In this document: positions 62,874 to 64,000 of the stretch, piece by piece
Layout of the letters: every line of letters begins with the position of its first letter
How positions within the stretch are numbered: the stretch's first letter is position 1
Assembly (NCBI RefSeq): GCF_003319125.1
Contig: NZ_QOHG01000001.1
Location: 62,001-126,000, forward strand
Length of the DNA: 64,000 bases
Reading direction: 5' to 3'
Source: Blastococcus sp. TF02A-26
GTDB taxonomy: Bacteria; Actinomycetota; Actinomycetes; Mycobacteriales; Geodermatophilaceae
Position numbers and translations under genes: made by a program
Notes under the pieces: model-generated
Told to the model about the DNA's origin: nothing
What the model saw: only the letters and a program-made list of their open reading frames with translations
Databases searched by the model: none

Positions 62874-64000
62874 ATGGAGCTCAGCCCCTCCGCCCACGTC
62901 GACACCTTCCCCCGGGACTCCCTGCCGCCGGCCGACCAGTGGCCGCGCCTGGAGTTCCCGACGCCCGAGCTGCAGTTCCCCGAGCGGCTCAACGCCGCCG
63001 CCGAGCTCCTCGACGCCGCCATCGCCGTCTCCGGTCCGGACCGCCCGGCGATCCGGACCGACACCGGCGAGGTCTGGTCCTACGGCGAGCTCCGCACCCG
63101 CGCCCGGCAGGTCGCCGAGGTCCTGACCGGGGACCTCGGCCTCGTCCCCGGCAACCGGGTCCTGCTGCGCTCGCCCAACAACCCGTGGACCGTCGCCGCC
63201 TGGCTCGGGGTGCTCCTGGCCGGGGGCGTCGTCGTCACCACCATGTGCGCCCTGCGCGCCCGGGAGCTCGGCCCGGTCGTGGCCCGCACCAGGCCGGCGT
63301 TCGCCCTCGTCGACTCCCGGTACCTCGACGACGTGGAGGAGCTGCGGGCCACCGAGGCCCCCGACCTGGTCGTGCTGCCCGTCGGTGGGGACGGCGGGGG
63401 AGACCTGGTCGCCCGCTGCGCGACGAAGCCCGGGGAGTTCACCGCGGTCGACACCGCCGCCGACGACGTCGCCCTGTTCGGCCCGACGTCGGGCAGCACC
63501 GGCGTCCCGAAGATCACGACGCACTTCCACCGCGACCTGCTCGCGATCGACGCCACCTTCGGCCGGCACCTGCTGCGGCTGCGGCCCGACGACCTGGTCG
63601 CCTGCACCGCTCCGCTGGGCTTCACCTTCGGGCTGGGGATGCTCGTGGTCTTCCCGTTCCGCGCCGGCGCCTGCGCCTTCCTCGCCGAGGCGGCCCCGCC
63701 GGCGCGACTGGCCGACCTGGTGCAGGAGCACGGCGTCACGGTGCTGGCCACGGCGCCCACCGGTTACCGGCAGATCCTCAAGTCCGGGAACGTCGGCCGG
63801 CTGCGCGGCCTGCGGGCGGCGGTCAGCGCGGGAGAGCACATCCCGCAGGTCGTGTGGGAGGCCTACGAGCGGGAGCTGGGCCTGCGGATCATCGACGGCA
63901 TCGGCGCCACCGAGCTGCTGCACATCTTCGTCTCGGCCGCCGGCGACGACATCCGCCCGGGCACCACCGGCCGGCCGGTCCCCGGCTACCGGGCCACGGT
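62874..64000 (+). CDS. Acyl/aryl-CoA ligase, benzoate/2-aminobenzoate type (truncated by window edge)
   Basis: The gene runs off the right edge after about 375 codons. It starts at ATG 62874 behind GAGAGGAA. Visible are the AMP-binding P-loop FGPTSGSTGVPK, 'LGFTFGLGMLVVFPFRAGAC', and 'RIIDGIGATELLHIFVSAA' as motif A5. The ATELLHIF form is typical of benzoate- and 2-aminobenzoate-CoA ligases rather than fatty-acid or acetate ligases. It would activate an aromatic acid with ATP and CoA. The cupin, thioesterase and Rid neighbours suggest an aryl-CoA catabolic cluster continuing beyond the window. Confidence 0.88.
   Translation, partial: MELSPSAHVDTFPRDSLPPADQWPRLEFPTPELQFPERLNAAAELLDAAIAVSGPDRPAIRTDTGEVWSYGELRTRARQVAEVLTGDLGLVPGNRVLLRSPNNPWTVAAWLGVLLAGGVVVTTMCALRARELGPVVARTRPAFALVDSRYLDDVEELRATEAPDLVVLPVGGDGGGDLVARCATKPGEFTAVDTAADDVALFGPTSGSTGVPKITTHFHRDLLAIDATFGRHLLRLRPDDLVACTAPLGFTFGLGMLVVFPFRAGACAFLAEAAPPARLADLVQEHGVTVLATAPTGYRQILKSGNVGRLRGLRAAVSAGEHIPQVVWEAYERELGLRIIDGIGATELLHIFVSAAGDDIRPGTTGRPVPGYRAT

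Overview
The window is very GC-rich DNA (above 70% by eye). GTG starts and 4-base GTGA/ATGA stop-start overlaps are common. It carries actinobacterial markers: an HrdB-type SigA, a polyphosphate glucokinase, the DUF families 3000, 3039, 3159, 3710 and 4193, and the HemE-HemY-HemQ coproporphyrin-type haem enzymes. The gene order sigA - ppgK - suhB - cei ... DUF4193 ... dut - DUF3710 ... OB-fold - DUF3159 - ceoC - ceoB - APC permease - RNA methyltransferase ... dxs ... RNase D - DUF3000 - hemE - hemY - hemQ is, from memory, the same backbone as Mycobacterium tuberculosis Rv2703 down to Rv2676c. The fadA-fadB pair between dxs and RNase D matches Streptomyces. A Geodermatophilaceae-like host (Blastococcus, Geodermatophilus, Modestobacter) is my best inference but is not proven.

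Layout. At 1-1.3 kb is the start of an iron-siderophore ABC importer behind a DtxR/IdeR-like iron box. At 1.4-3.2 kb is a pseudouridine breakdown pair (psuK, psuG). At 3.3-7.5 kb are DUF3039, a YihY membrane protein, a VanW-domain envelope protein and a DUF7455 zinc protein. At 8-25.9 kb is the conserved core: sigA, ppgK, inositol phosphatase, Cei, a phosphotransferase, DUF4193, dut and DUF3710, a chain of overlapping genes, the two RCK potassium regulators divergent from a KimA-like permease, a TrmA/RumA-type methyltransferase, small genes and dxs. At 26.6-29.9 kb is the fatty-acid oxidation pair fadA-fadB, with a clear terminator and an upstream operator-like palindrome. At 30.1-39.5 kb is a self-contained L-arabinose module: a ChvE/Ggu-type sugar ABC transporter, a LacI regulator, an FGGY kinase, araD and araA, with LacI-type operators before the transporter and before the kinase. 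At 39.5-44 kb the core resumes (RNase D, DUF3000, hemE, hemY). At 44-51 kb about 7 kb of accessory genes separate hemY from hemQ. They include a DUF222/HNH gene whose nuclease core has been overwritten by a palindromic repeat, a large LuxR-type ATPase regulator and a divergent YceI operon. At 51-60.8 kb are hemQ, msrB, two two-component systems (the second with a frameshifted regulator), cold-shock protein and stress-type small proteins. At 60.9-64 kb are a Rid-family protein, a cupin, an acyl-CoA thioesterase and a truncated benzoate/2-aminobenzoate-type CoA ligase, which look like the edge of an aromatic-acid CoA pathway.

How the genes work together: the core links transcription (SigA), phosphate and sugar metabolism (PpgK), isoprenoid supply (Dxs) and haem synthesis. 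The islands add carbon-source modules (pseudouridine, arabinose, fatty acids, possibly aromatic acids). The points I find most worth checking are the repeat that replaced the HNH core, the frameshift that joins a receiver domain in frame with its sensor kinase, the likely CTG start of RNase D, the split haem operon with a small CxxC protein coupled to hemQ, and the KimA-like permease beside CeoB/CeoC. I saw no tRNA, rRNA, CRISPR array or transposase gene.
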